Both the position numbers and the translations under genes were made by a program. 64,000 nt of DNA from Trebonia sp963836195 (lineage in GTDB: Bacteria; Actinomycetota; Actinomycetes; Streptosporangiales; Streptosporangiaceae): NCBI GenBank assembly GCA_963836195.1, contig CAWIIX010000025.1, positions 124,001 to 188,000 on the forward strand, in the 5' to 3' direction. This document shows positions 9,166-18,753 of the stretch, in pieces (the first letter of the stretch is position 1; each line of letters begins with the position of its first letter). The notes beneath the pieces are model-generated. The model ran no database searches and was not told the DNA's origin. It was given only the letters and a program-made list of their open reading frames with translations.

Positions 9166-9459
9166 AGGCCTGGTCGGTGCGCAGCCGCTCTGCGCGAGCC
9201 TGCCAGCGCCCGGTTGCTTCGGTACGCCACGCGCCGTGCAGCCCGGCAGCATCCTCAGCGACAGCCACATCAAAGGCCTGCAGCCCATCGACAGCGAACT
9301 GCGCGCCTTCGAGTTCTGCGACGAGGGCCAGGCCAAAGAAGCCTTGTACCTGGTGCGCAGGATCAACCGGGCAATACGGACACGAGAACGGGCCGCCCAA
9401 CTCGTGGGATGGCGCCGTCTAATGCAGACGTACCCGAGAAACCCCAGGTCAGCGGCCAA
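9166..9459. other. Unassigned DNA between the Ig scrap and the acyl-CoA dehydrogenase
   Basis: A plus-strand frame across 9240-9440 looks coding-like ('LRAFEFCDEGQAKEALYLV' followed by an Arg-rich stretch). It lacks a start with a ribosome binding site and I do not recognise it. It may be another broken fragment in this scrap-rich stretch. Confidence 0.3.
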
Positions 9460-10630
9460 TCACCAGCCCTTCAGCAGCTGCCGGGCCATCACCATGCGCT
9501 GGATCTGGTTGGTGCCCTCGTAGATCTGGGTGATCTTGGCGTCGCGCATCATGCGCTCGACCGGGTAGTCGTTCACGTAGCCGTAGCCGCCGAGGAGCTG
9601 GACCGCGTCGGTGGTGACCGACATCGCGACGTCGGAGGCCAGGCACTTGCAGGCCGAGGAGAAGAAGGTCAGGTCGTCCACCTTCTCGCCCTGCATCGCG
9701 CGCTCGGAGCGGGCCGCGGCGGCGTAGGTGAGCTGCCTGGCGCGCCTCCAGCTTCATCGCCATGTCGGCGAGCATGAACTGCAGGCCCTGGAAGTCGGCG
9801 ATCGCGCTGGCCGAACTGCTTGCGCTCCTTCACGTAGCCGACCGCGTAGTCGAGCGCGCCCTGCGCGATGCCGAGGGCCTGCGCCGCGATGGTGACGCGG
9901 GTGTGGTCCAGGGTGCGCAGCGCGATCTTGAACCCCTGGCCCTCGTCGCCGATCAGCCGGTCGGCCGGGATCTCGCAGTTGTCGAAGTAGAGCTCGCGGG
10001 TGGGCGACCCCTTGATGCCGAGCTTGTGCTCGGGCGCGCCGAAGGTGAAGCCGGGATCGCCGTCCTCGACCACGAACGCCGAGATGCCGTTCGCGCCCTT
10101 GTCCGGGTCGGTCACCGCCATCACCGTGTAGTACTTCGACACGCCCGCGTTGGTGATCCACCGCTTCACGCCGTTGAGCACGTAGCCGCCGTCGGTCCGC
10201 GGACCGCCCGGGTCCGCATCGCCGCCGGCGTCCGAGCCCGCCTCCGGCTCCGACAGGCGCGTAGGAGAACATCGCCTCGCCCCGCGCCACCGGCGGCAGG
10301 TAACGCTGCTTGACCTCCTCCGACGCGCCGAGCAGCAGCGGCATCGGTGCCGAGCTTGTTCACCGCCGGGATCAGCGAGGACGTCGCGCACGCGCGCGCG
10401 ACCTCCTCGATCACCAGCGCCGCCGCGAGCGCGTCGCCGCCGGCGCCGCCGTAGGCCTCGGGGATGTGGACCGCGTGGAAGTCGGCCTTGACCAGCGAGT
10501 CGTACACGTCCCAGGGGAACTCCGCGGTCCGGTCGATCTCCGCCGCCCGGGGCGCGATCTTGTCGTCCGCGAGCGCGCGGACCGCTTCGCGCAGCGCCTG
10601 GTGCTCGTCGGAGAGTGCGAAGGTGCTCAT
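9460..10630 (-). pseudogene. Acyl-CoA dehydrogenase, four frameshifts
   Basis: With four single-base insertions removed (near 10345, 10260, 9810 and 9745) this is a normal short/medium-chain acyl-CoA dehydrogenase of about 389 residues. Marks are 'FALSDEHQALREAVRALA' at the N-terminus, the FAD-contacting 'WITNAGVSKYYTVMA', 'LGIKGSPTRELYFDNCEIP', and the C-terminal 'IYEGTNQIQRMVMARQLL' with the catalytic base Glu. The reaction is alpha,beta-dehydrogenation of an acyl-CoA with electrons going to ETF; etfAB is present at 57-58.7 kb. The ORF length modulo 3 agrees with exactly four insertions. I consider the gene functional in the organism. Confidence 0.85.
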
Positions 10631-10657
10631 GCCCCGATGCTAACGCCGACCGCACGC

Positions 10658-10697
10658 AGACGCCCGCCCCGCATGTCGACAGGCGGGACGGGCGTCT
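10658..10697 (-). terminator. Hairpin between small gene and acyl-CoA dehydrogenase
   Basis: A 15-bp stem with one mismatch (arms 10658-10672 and 10683-10697, loop of 10) lies downstream of the minus-strand small gene and upstream of the dehydrogenase start, where a transcript end is expected. Confidence 0.6.
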
Positions 10698-10752
10698 GAA
10701 TGCCTGGCCGGCGTGCGCTAGGCCGCCTGCTGCTCGCTGGCGGCCGGGCCGG

Positions 10753-10914
10753 TCAGCCGCGGCATCGTGCGCGGCGTGCGGCCGGCTGATGCCCGGCGTT
10801 CTCGACGGACTGCCGCGGCGCGGGCACCGAGCCCTTCGGGGCAGCGTGCTTGCCGCTGGACTTGTACAGGCCGAGCGAACGGAACGGACGGCTCTTGGCC
10901 ACAGAAAAAGCCAT
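10753..10914 (-). CDS. Small basic protein of unknown function
   Basis: This is a 53-residue ORF starting 'MAFSVAKSRPFRSLGLYKSS', rich in Lys, Arg and Ser with no membrane segment. The start is well supported by AAGGGGGTAGG just upstream on the minus strand. The overlapping frame reads '..TPRTMPRLTGPAASEQQAA' to a TAG at 10718, so the natural protein may be about 10 residues longer if this stretch also carries insertion errors. I do not recognise a family. A terminator follows, so it is a separate transcription unit. Confidence 0.5.
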   Translation of the reverse strand: MAFSVAKSRPFRSLGLYKSSGKHAAPKGSVPAPRQSVENAGHQPAARRARCRG

Positions 10915-11085
10915 ATTGACCTACCCCCTTGACCCCGTTAGCGCAGCGCCCCCGACCCCCGCCGGACACTTGCAGCCAGTCCCGTCCCAGCTGCCTGCGC
11001 TGGATCCAGAATGCACCTCCGATGCACGCGTGAAACACCCCCCGAGCCGCACTGTGCCCAAACCGATACCGAACGTCAGCAGTGC

Positions 11086-11588
11086 CTAGAGGTTGGCGCG
11101 GAGCGCCGCGCCCTTCGCCTGGGCCTGCGCGGTCAGGCGGGCCTGAAACTCGATCATGCGCGCGCGCAGCTCGTCGTCCGCGGCGGCGAGGATGCGCACC
11201 GCGAGCAGCCCCGCGTTGCGCGCGCCGCCGACCGCGACCGTCGCCACCGGGATGCCGGCCGGCATCTGCACGATCGACAGCAGCGAGTCGAGGCCGTCCA
11301 GGTGCTTGAGCGGCACCGGGACGCCGATCACCGGCAGCGGCGTCACCGCGGCGAGCATGCCCGGCAGGTGCGCGGCCCCGCCCGCGCCGGCGATGATCAC
11401 CCGGATGCCGCGGCCCGCGGCCTGCTCGCCGTAGGCGATCATCTCCGCGCGGCATCCGGTGCGCCGACACCACGTCGGCCTCGTAGGGCACGCTCGAATT
11501 CGTCGAGCGCCTCGGCCGCCGCCTGCATCACCGGCCAGTCCGAGTCGGAGCCCATCACCACGCCGACCAGCGGCGAATCACTCTGCAC
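11086..11588 (-). pseudogene. purE: N5-carboxyaminoimidazole ribonucleotide mutase PurE, two frameshifts
   Basis: PurE rearranges N5-CAIR to 4-carboxy-AIR in purine synthesis. The corrected sequence has the family signatures 'VVMGSDSDWPVMQAAAEAL', 'YEADVVSAHRMP', 'VIIAGAGGAAHLPGMLAA', 'VIGVPV' and 'ARNAGLLAVRIL', about 167 residues in all. Two single-base insertions (near 11488 and 11455) break it, and the length modulo 3 agrees with two. GTG 11588 gives a normal N-terminus. PurK, its partner, is encoded nearby at 13.1-14.3 kb. An enzyme this central is very unlikely to be dead, so I read the breaks as sequencing error. Confidence 0.9.
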
Positions 11589-11624
11589 GGCCCTTAGCGT
11601 AACGGCTCGGGCGGCGTCTGCCCG

Positions 11625-13023
11625 CTAGCGGCGGCCGTTGACGAGGACGTGGTAGACGCTCTCCTGGTAGTGGCCCGTCGCCGTTCGGCGGCAGCTGGGT
11701 GAACCAGATCAGCAGGTAGCGCGCGGACGCCGGGTGGCGCAGCGTCAGCCGGACCGTCGCCGCCGGCGTTGTCGGCCGTCGCCACCACCTTGAAGTCCTG
11801 CGGGCCGGTGCCGTCGCCGACCTTCAGCTGCAGGTTGACGCCCCGGTAGCTGGTCAGGTCGATGCGCACGCTGGTGATCGTGGCCTGGTGGCCGAGGGTC
11901 GAGCAGCAGGCCGGTCCCGTGCTTGAGCATCCCGAACTGCGCGGTGGCGTACCAGTTGGTGGACCACGGCAGCGGCGCGTTGCTGCGATCGCGTAGCCGG
12001 CGCCGGACGGGTTGTCGCCGTCGCCGAGTCCGTCGGGGCCGAACGCCTCGGCCGCCGCGAGCGGCAGGTGCGTGACCGGCCTGGCGGACGCTGCGCCGCG
12101 CTCGCCGGGCGTGGGCTGTGGCCGACGGCGTGGCGGTGGCGCGCGGCGGGCTTGGCTGTCGGCCGCGCCGAGGTGGCCGGCGCGGCGGACTTGCCCGCCT
12201 TGGCGCCGACGCGCTGGCCTGCGCCGCCGTCGAGTCGGCCGCGTTCTTGGCGGGCGTGGACCCGGACGCCAGGCGGACGCCGACCACGCCGGCGGTACCA
12301 GCACCGAGCACGGCGCCGACGCCGACCAGCAGACGACGGCGCGGCCGCGCCCTGCGCTCGGAGCGGCCTTGCGGCCGGGGCGTCGGCGTCGCAGCGGGCA
12401 ACGTCCGGCGGGCGCGGCCCCTGGCCCCGCGGCGAGGCCCTGCGCTCCGCGCCGCCCGACGCGGGCCGGCCTCCGTCGCGTCGCCCGGCGCCGGCCACTG
12501 CGGGCATGACCTCGTAGCCCGCCGCCATCAGGTCCTCGGTCTGATCGGCGCGCACCGCCGGGATGTCGAACCTCGTCGCCGCGGCAGTCCGTCCGCGGTA
12601 CCGGCGGCAGGTCGAAGCGGGTCTGCGTCCGGGTCCTGGCGGCGCGCGGCCCGGGCCCGACCGCGGCAGGCGCATCGCGGTCGCGCTCGGGTCGGGCGAC
12701 GGCGCTCGGGCCGGGGCGCGACGCGGTCGACGTGGCGGCAGGTCGAACGTGGTGGCGATCGGCATCGGCGCGCTCGCGTCGCACCCGCTCCGAGTCGTAC
12801 TCGCGGATCAGCGCCCTGGGCGTCGATGCCGACCGCGCCCGCGATGGCGCGCACGTAACCGCGCACGTACAGGTCCCCGCCGCACGCCTCGTAGTCATCG
12901 TGCCTCGATGCTGCGGATGACGGTGCCCCGGATCTTGGTGCGTTCGCTGAGCTCATCGATCGTCAGGCCCGCCTGGTAGCGCGCCTGAGTCAGCGATTCG
13001 CCGACGGTCACGAAGCCCTCCAC
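11625..13023 (-). pseudogene. RodZ-like HTH membrane protein with C-terminal beta-sandwich domain, frameshifted
   Basis: The N-terminus ('VTVGESLTQARYQAGLTIDE', 'TKIRGTVIRSIE', 'YVRGYVRAIAGAVGIDAQ') is the HTH_25 cytoplasmic domain of RodZ-like proteins. A long Arg/Pro/Ala-rich linker follows, then one membrane helix ('LLVGVGAVLGAGTAGVVGV') and an extracytoplasmic domain ending 'SVRIDLTSYRGVNLQLKV..' and 'RYLLIWFTQLPPNGDG', which resembles a discoidin/F5-F8-like beta sandwich. Several frameshifts occur through the linker. The final frame ends 'VYHVLVNGRR' at the TAG at 11625. It probably links a cytoplasmic DNA- or cytoskeleton-binding domain to an outside carbohydrate-binding-like domain. 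It sits between purE and purK. Confidence 0.65.
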
Positions 13024-13141
13024 TTACCGACCTGGCTTCGTTAATCATCTTGTGACAGGTTAGTTGTCGAAGATCACCAGGCAAGCCTGATCGTGTTTTT
13101 AACCAGCGCCTCGATCAGGGCAAATCGGTTCGACAATAGCG

Positions 13142-14300
13142 TCAGTCGCCGTCTTCGGTGCCCCAGCGGAGGTAGCTCGCGGCGCGGCGGGCGCGGTCGC
13201 GGAGCTCCTCGACGCCGTCGCCCGGGACCGCCGACGATCGTGACGTGCCCGATTTTTCGCCCGGGCCGGACTTCCTTGCCGTAGAAGTGCACCTTGACCG
13301 CCGGGTCGGCCGCCATCACGTGGATGTACCGGTCGAACACGTCCGGGTCGGTGCCGCCGAGCAGGTTCGCCATCACGGTGAACTGACCCGACGGCGCGGC
13401 CGGCGCGCAGGAGCCGAGCGGCAGGTCGAGCACCGCGCGCAGGTGCTGCTCGAACTGCGAGGTCCGCGCCCCCTCGATCGTCCAGTGCCCGCTGTTGTGC
13501 GGCCGCATCGCGAGCTCGTTGACGAGCAGGCGCGCCGGCGCGCGTCTCGAACAGCTCCACGGCGAGCAGGCCGGTCACGCCGAGCTCCGCCGCGATCCGC
13601 AGCGCCATCGCCTCGGCCTCGACCGCCGCATCGGGGCTGAGCCCGGGGGCCGGCGCGATCACCTCCCGGCAGATGCCGTCCACCTGCACGGTCTGCACCA
13701 CCGGGTACGCGGCGCCCTGCCCGGACGGCGACCGGGCGACGAGCGCGGCGAGCTCCCGGCGGAACGGCACGAACTCCTCGGCCAGCAGCGCGACCCCGTG
13801 CGCGACGACGTCCTCGGCCTCGGCCGGCGGACCCGCAGACCCAGACGCCCTTGCCGTCGTAGCCGCCGCTGACCGCCTTGAGCACGACCGGCCATGAGCC
13901 GTCGGCGAACGCGCACCACGTCGGCAACCGAGGAGACCGGCGCGAACCGGGGGCAGGGCACGCCGAGCGCGCTGAGCCGCGTCCCGCATGGCCAGCTTGT
14001 CCTGGGTGTACCTGAGCGCGGCCGACCCGGGCCTGACCAGCACGCCCTCGGACTCCAGGGCGACCAGCACCGGCGCCTGGCACGTGCTCATGATCGAACG
14101 TGATAACGTCACATTCGGCCGCGAATGATGACATGTCAGGCAAGGAGAGATGCGACCCGATCGCCACGTTGTGAGCTGACGAGCGCCGCGCTCTCGGTCG
14201 GCGACTCGGCGAGTACCCGGAACGTCGCGCCGAGACCGACCGCCGCCGCGGCGGTCATCCGGGCCAGCTGCCCGCCGCCGACCATGCCGACGGCGGGCAT
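13142..14300 (-). pseudogene. purK: N5-carboxyaminoimidazole ribonucleotide synthase PurK, about seven frameshifts
   Basis: PurK makes N5-CAIR from AIR, bicarbonate and ATP. Visible ATP-grasp marks are 'VGMVGGGQLARMTAAAAVGL' at the N-terminus, 'DVITFDHEHVP', 'LRYTQDKLAMRD', 'PVVLKAVSGGYDGKGVWV', 'LLVNELAMRPHNSGHWTIEG', 'RTSQFEQHLRAVLDLPLG' and 'KVHFYGKEVRPGRKIGHV'. I can place seven single-base insertions, and the total length modulo 3 agrees. The end 'YLRWGTEDGD' at 13142 and the ATG at 14300 give a normal protein of about 384 residues. The gene is surely functional in the cell. Confidence 0.9.
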
Positions 14301-14559
14301 GCCGGTGACGGACTTCCGCTCGATCGGCCCGGCCGGGCCGACCGGCTCGCGGGCCTGCCTCTGAACCCGCAGGTGACAACCGTGAATGCACGCGGTGTAG
14401 CCTACGCGGAACCGCCCAATCCTGGGTACAACCAACGTGGCAAACGAGGCCGCAGCGTCGCGACATCTGCCAGCCAGCCAGCCCGGCTATCGCCCCCCAG
14501 GCGAGACCAAGCCAGTTCCGGCCAGCAACCCTGGCCACGCCTGCAAGCAGGGAGTACAG

Positions 14560-16003
14560 ATGACGACGCTAACCGACGTTGAGGTAAGAGAGGGGAACTA
14601 CGGCGAGAAGGTCATCGCCGTAGAGCCCGGCGGAGCGGAGTTCATCCCGCTCAGCGAGCGGCACGGCCGCCCGCTCGCAGCTCTTCTGGACCTGGACCTC
14701 GCCGAACATGGAGTTCGCGACGATCTTCGTCGGCTTCCTCGGCGTCTGGGTCTTCGGCATGAGCTTCTGGTCCACCGTCCTCGCCGATCGTGCTCGGCAC
14801 CGGGCTCGGCGCCATCACCCAGGGCATCCTGTCCACCCAGGGCCCGCGGTACGGCGTCCCGCAGATGGTGCTGAGCCGCCTCGGCTTCGGGTACTGGGGC
14901 AACGCCCTGCCCGCCGGGATCAACGCCGTTGTCGCGCGGGATCGGCTGGTTCGCGGTGAACAGCGTGAGCGGCACGCTCGCGCTGAACTCGCTGACCCAC
15001 ATGCCCGAGGTGCTCTGCCTGCTGATCATCGTCGTGGTCCAGATCGTGGTGGCGTTCCTCGGCCACAACCTGATCCACGTGTTCGAGCGGTACGCCTTCC
15101 CGGTGCTGGTGATCATCTTCCTGATCGCGTCCGTCTGGATGCTGTCCAAGGGCCACCCGGGCGCCAAGCACTCGACGATTCCCGGCGCCTTCCTGATCGA
15201 GCTCGGCGCGACGTTCGGCTACGCGGTGGGCTGGAACCCGTACGCCTCGGACTACACGCGCTACTTCAAGCCCGACACCAGCAAGCGGGCCATCGCCCTG
15301 TGGGCCGGGCTCGGCCTGTTCCTGTCCTGCGTGCTGCTCGAGACCGTCGGCGCGGCCGCCGGCGACGATCCCGAGCGTGGCGCGCGGGCGCGGGGCAACC
15401 CGACGGCCGCCTTCACCAGCGTGTTCCCCACCTGGCTGGCGCGACCTGACCCTGCTCGCGATCACGATCGGCGCGATCGCCGCCAACGCGATCAACATCT
15501 ACTCGGGCGCGATCTCGTTCACCGCGATCGGCATCAAGCTGCCGCTGCCCATCCGCCGCGCGATCGTCGCCCTCGGGTTCGGCACCATCGGGTTCTTCCT
15601 CGCCTGGTCGGGGCTGAGCGACGCGGGCACCAAGTACAACAACTTCCTGCTGATCATCGCCTACTGGATCGCGCCCGTGGCTGGCGGTCGTGTTCTGCGA
15701 CATGTTCCTGCGCCGCCGGAAGTCGACCGAGCGAGATCGAGCGCCTGCTCTTCGACAAGAAGTACACCAACTGGGCCGGCCCGGTCGCGATGGCTGATCG
15801 GGGCGGGCGTCTCGATCTGGCTGTTCGCCAACCAGACCGAGTACGTCGGCGTGATCCCGAACCACTGGCCGAGCGCCGGCGACCTGACCTTCGAGGTCGG
15901 GTTCGTGCTCACCGCCGTGATCTACCTCACCTGGCGGCTGATCGCGGAGCGGTCGGCCCGCGCCTCGGCGGCCGCGCCGGCCGAGCCCGCGCCTCAGGTC
16001 TAG
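14560..16003 (+). pseudogene. NCS1-family nucleobase (cytosine/purine) permease, frameshifted
   Basis: Across several frames this reads as one cytosine/purine permease of about 475 residues with 10-12 membrane helices. Recognisable stretches are 'FATIFVGFLGVWVFGMSFW', 'LGAITQGILSTQGPRYGVPQ', 'GIGWFAVNSVSGTLALNSL', 'AVGWNPYASDYTRYFKPDTS' (an NCS1 signature), 'AANAINIYSGAISFTAIGI' and 'NYLTWRLIAE'-like C-terminal helices. ATG 14560 is preceded by GGGAG. It probably imports a nucleobase or allantoin-like compound by proton or sodium symport. It lies divergent from purK, which suggests a link between purine salvage and synthesis. I saw no convincing riboswitch in the 260-bp leader. The breaks again look like +1 insertions. 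Confidence 0.8.
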
Positions 16004-16014
16004 CGGGCATCGGG

Positions 16015-16054
16015 CTGCCTGCGGGCCCGGCGTGTCGCCGGGGCCCGCAGGCAG
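16015..16054 (+). terminator. Terminator of the permease gene
   Basis: An 18-bp stem with one bulged base (ctgcctgcgggcccggcg paired with the segment ending at 16054) and a TGT loop starts 12 bases after the permease stop. There is no U-run. Confidence 0.8.
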
Positions 16055-16164
16055 GGCAGTCGTGGCCGCAAACTGCAGAGCAACGATTCAGACAACCCTG
16101 AACGTCGCAGCAAAGAGGGTCAACTACCGTGTACGCGTACCTCTCTGAAAGGGGCAAATCGCGC

Positions 16165-16854
16165 ATGGCCCTCCCAGCCGCCGGACTGTACTCCCGTTAC
16201 CGTCACCTGGTACCCGAGCTGCTCAAGTTCGGCGTGGTCGGCGGCATCGGGGCCGTGATCGACCTTGGCGGCGCCGCGGTGCTGCACGGCAAGTTCCACG
16301 TGGAGGCGCTTGAGGCGAAGGCGATCTCGACCATCATCGCCATCGTCGTCACCTACCTCGGCTCCCGGTTCTGGACGTTCAAGCACCGTGAGAACCAGGC
16401 GCTGGGGCGCGAGCTCGCGCTCTTCATCGTGCTCAACGTGATCGGGCTGCTCATCGCGGAAGTGGTGATCGCCATCGTGACGTACGGGTTGGGCCTGCAC
16501 AGCCAGCTTGAGTACAACGCCGCGTCCGTGGTCGGCACCGGCCTCGGCACCATCTTCCGGTACTTCGCCTACCGCCAGTGGGTGTTCACCGCCCCGGCCG
16601 AGGAGTCGGCCCTCGCGCCGACGGCAGCCGAGGCGGAGCCGGTCCCCGACTACCCGCCGTGGGACCTCGACCCGGCCTACGCCGCGCGGCCGCTGCCACC
16701 GGGCACGCCGCGACCCCGTGGGAGCCGTCGGCTGAGCACTCACCAGCGTCGAGGCGGCCGCCGTGGAGGCCCGCGGCCTGGGGCCAGCCCGCCGAGCGCC
16801 CGGCGCCGTGGATGGAAAGCATGGAAAACACAGTTATCCCGAACGGACCGTTGA
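16165..16854 (+). CDS. GtrA-family membrane protein
   Basis: The protein has four membrane helices of the GtrA/DPMS family: 'LLKFGVVGGIGAVIDLGGA', 'AISTIIAIVVTYLGSRFWTF', 'ELALFIVLNVIGLLIAEVVI', and '..VVGTGLGTIFRYFAYRQWVF'. The 'YLGSRFWTFKHR' and 'FRYFAYRQWVF' motifs are typical. Members move lipid-linked sugars or help glycosyltransferases of cell-wall polysaccharides. I prefer ATG 16165 (AAAGGGG about 10 bases upstream) over GTG 16129. The acidic Pro/Trp-rich tail becomes Arg-rich after about 16690. A different frame there ('ATPWEPSAEHSPAS' to a stop at 16877) looks more natural, so the true C-terminus is probably 16877 after uncorrected insertions. GtrA next to purK is common in actinobacteria. 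Confidence 0.8.
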   Translation: MALPAAGLYSRYRHLVPELLKFGVVGGIGAVIDLGGAAVLHGKFHVEALEAKAISTIIAIVVTYLGSRFWTFKHRENQALGRELALFIVLNVIGLLIAEVVIAIVTYGLGLHSQLEYNAASVVGTGLGTIFRYFAYRQWVFTAPAEESALAPTAAEAEPVPDYPPWDLDPAYAARPLPPGTPRPRGSRRLSTHQRRGGRRGGPRPGASPPSARRRGWKAWKTQLSRTDR

Positions 16855-16984
16855 CTTCGCCCCTCCTCGCCAGCTGAGGCCGCCACCGGGCAAGACCTCG
16901 GCCTGTCGACTTCGGCCTCGTCGGTTCAGCGCTCGCAGCAGGGCCGGCACCGCAGGCACTGAAGCCTCCGCTGAGATCCCGGCG

Positions 16985-17995
16985 TCAGGCCGGGCCGCTG
17001 CGGCTGGCCTTCGCCTGACCGCCCGGCGGGTTGCGCGGCAGGAAGACCGCGAAGACCGGCGGCTTCCGCCGGGCAAGGACGATCCGGCCGCCGTCGGCGG
17101 TGGCCATCGTGCGGGCGAGCGCGAGACCGAGGCCGGTCCCCTCCGGCCGCCCGCTCACCGATCCGCTCGAAGATCCTGGACACCAGCTCGGCCGGCACCC
17201 CGTTGCCCTCGTCCTCGACCTCGATCACCACCGAGCTGGCCGACTGCGACCGGCGGATCGTCACCGTCCCCTGCGCCGTGCATCAGCGCGTTGTCCAGCA
17301 GGGTCGCGATGACCTGGGCAAGCCCGCCCGGGGTGACGTAGGCCTGCAGCCGGGAGTCCCCGATCAGCACCATCTTCCGGCCCGCCCGCCGGAACGCGGG
17401 CTCCCACTCGGTGATCTGCTGCAGCACGATCCTGTCGACGCTGATCTTGCCCGCGGAGCCGGCGCCCACCCGGCGAGCCGGGCGAGAGCAGCTGGCTCAC
17501 CACGTCGGCCAGCCGCTCGGCCTGGGCGAGCGCGGCGGTGCCCTCCTCGCGGACCACGGCCGGGTCATCGGCCGAGGCGATCATCTCCTCGAGCCGCATC
17601 GACAGCGCGGTCAGCGGCGTCCGGAGCTGGTGCGAGGCGTCGATGGCGAGCTCGCGATCGGCCGTCAGCAGCTTGGTGACCCGGCGGGAGGCGCTGTCGA
17701 GGCCGTCCGCGACCTGGTCAAGCTCGGTGACGCCGTACCGGCGGCCGACCGGGCGGGGGTCGCCGGTGCCGAGCCGCCCGGCCGCCTCGGCCAGCTCCTC
17801 TACCGGCCGGGCCGCCCGCCGGGCCACGGCCCCGGACAGCGCCACCGCCGCCGCGATCGCGGCGGCCAGCAGCGGCAGGCCGAGCGCGAGCATGAAGTGG
17901 TCGCGGTCAGCGGCGACGACCAGCAGCGGAACCGCCGCGACAAGCGCGGCGACCACGGCGACCGCCGACGCCGACAGCCAGAGCCGCCGCCTCAT
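16985..17995 (-). pseudogene. Sensor histidine kinase, three frameshifts
   Basis: The protein is about 336 residues when corrected: two membrane helices near residues 8-65 with almost no extracellular loop, a HAMP-like linker, the phospho-acceptor H-box 'IDASHQLRTPLTALSMRLEE', the N-box 'LAQVIATLLDNALMHGAG', and G-boxes 'VIEVEDEGNGVP' and 'GTGLGLALARTMATADGG'. The length modulo 3 agrees with three insertions. Its ATG overlaps the stop of the response regulator (ATGA), so the two are co-translated. The signal is unknown; the lack of a sensor loop suggests it detects membrane or envelope state. Confidence 0.85.
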
Positions 17996-18673
17996 AAGTC
18001 GCCGCGCTCGAACCGGAACCCAACGCCGCGGACGGTGGTGATGAATCGCGGGTGGTGGGCGTCGTCGCCGAGCTTCCTGCGCAGCCAGGAGATGTGCATG
18101 TCGAGCGTCTTGGTCGACGTCCACCACTTGGCGTCCCAGACCTCGCGCATGATCTGCTCGCGGGTGACCACCTTCCCGGCGTCCCGCAGCAGAATCCAGA
18201 GCAGGTCGAACTCCTTGGTGGTGAGGTCGAGCTCGACGTCGCCATGCCAGGCCCGCCTGGCCTCCGCGTCCACCCGGACCTCGCCCACCGTCCCCGGCGC
18301 CTCGGCCGTCGTCCCCCGGCGCAGCAGCGCGCGGACCCGGGCGAGCAGCTCCGCCAGCCGGAACGGCTTGGTCACGTAGTCGTCGGCGCCGGCGTCCAGG
18401 CCGACCACGGTGTCCACCTCGTCCGCCCGCGCGGTGAGGATGAGCACCGGCACCGCGTGCCCCTCCGCGCGGACCCGGCGGCACACCTCGAGGCCGTCGA
18501 GTTCGGGCAGGCCGATGTCGAGCAGGATGAGGTCGATCGCCGTCCGACAGCGCCCGCCCGAGCGTCGTCGGGCCGTCCTCGGTGACCTCCACCTGATAGC
18601 CCTCCCGGCGCAGCGCGCGGGAGAGCGGCTCGGAGATGGAGGTGTCGTCCTCGGCCAGCAGCACTCGGGTCAT
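17992..18673 (-). pseudogene. OmpR-type response regulator, one frameshift
   Basis: The N-terminal receiver domain starts 'MTRVLLAEDDTSISEPLSRA'. The phospho-acceptor Asp region ('DLILLDIGLPELDGLEVC') begins where a +1 insertion near 18549 breaks the frame. Then come 'VPVLILTARADEVDTVVGLD' and 'ADDYVTKPF' (conserved Lys). The C-terminal winged helix has 'LTTKEFDLLWILLRDAGKVV' and 'TLDMHISWLRRKLGDD', ending 'TTVRGVGFRFERGDL'. It is the partner of the adjacent kinase. The regulon is unknown; gtrA downstream of the pair is on the other strand. Confidence 0.85.
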
Positions 18674-18753
18674 ACGTAAATAGTAAAGCCACGGTAAAAA
18701 AGTTGCACCAGTGACGCGCGCTCGAATGCCCGAATCAGAATGCAGCTCGAACG

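Noticed and set aside
14301..14559. Possible purine or guanidine-type riboswitch ahead of the permease
   Set aside because: I could not find a conserved aptamer core or convincing paired elements; only scattered short inverted repeats are visible.
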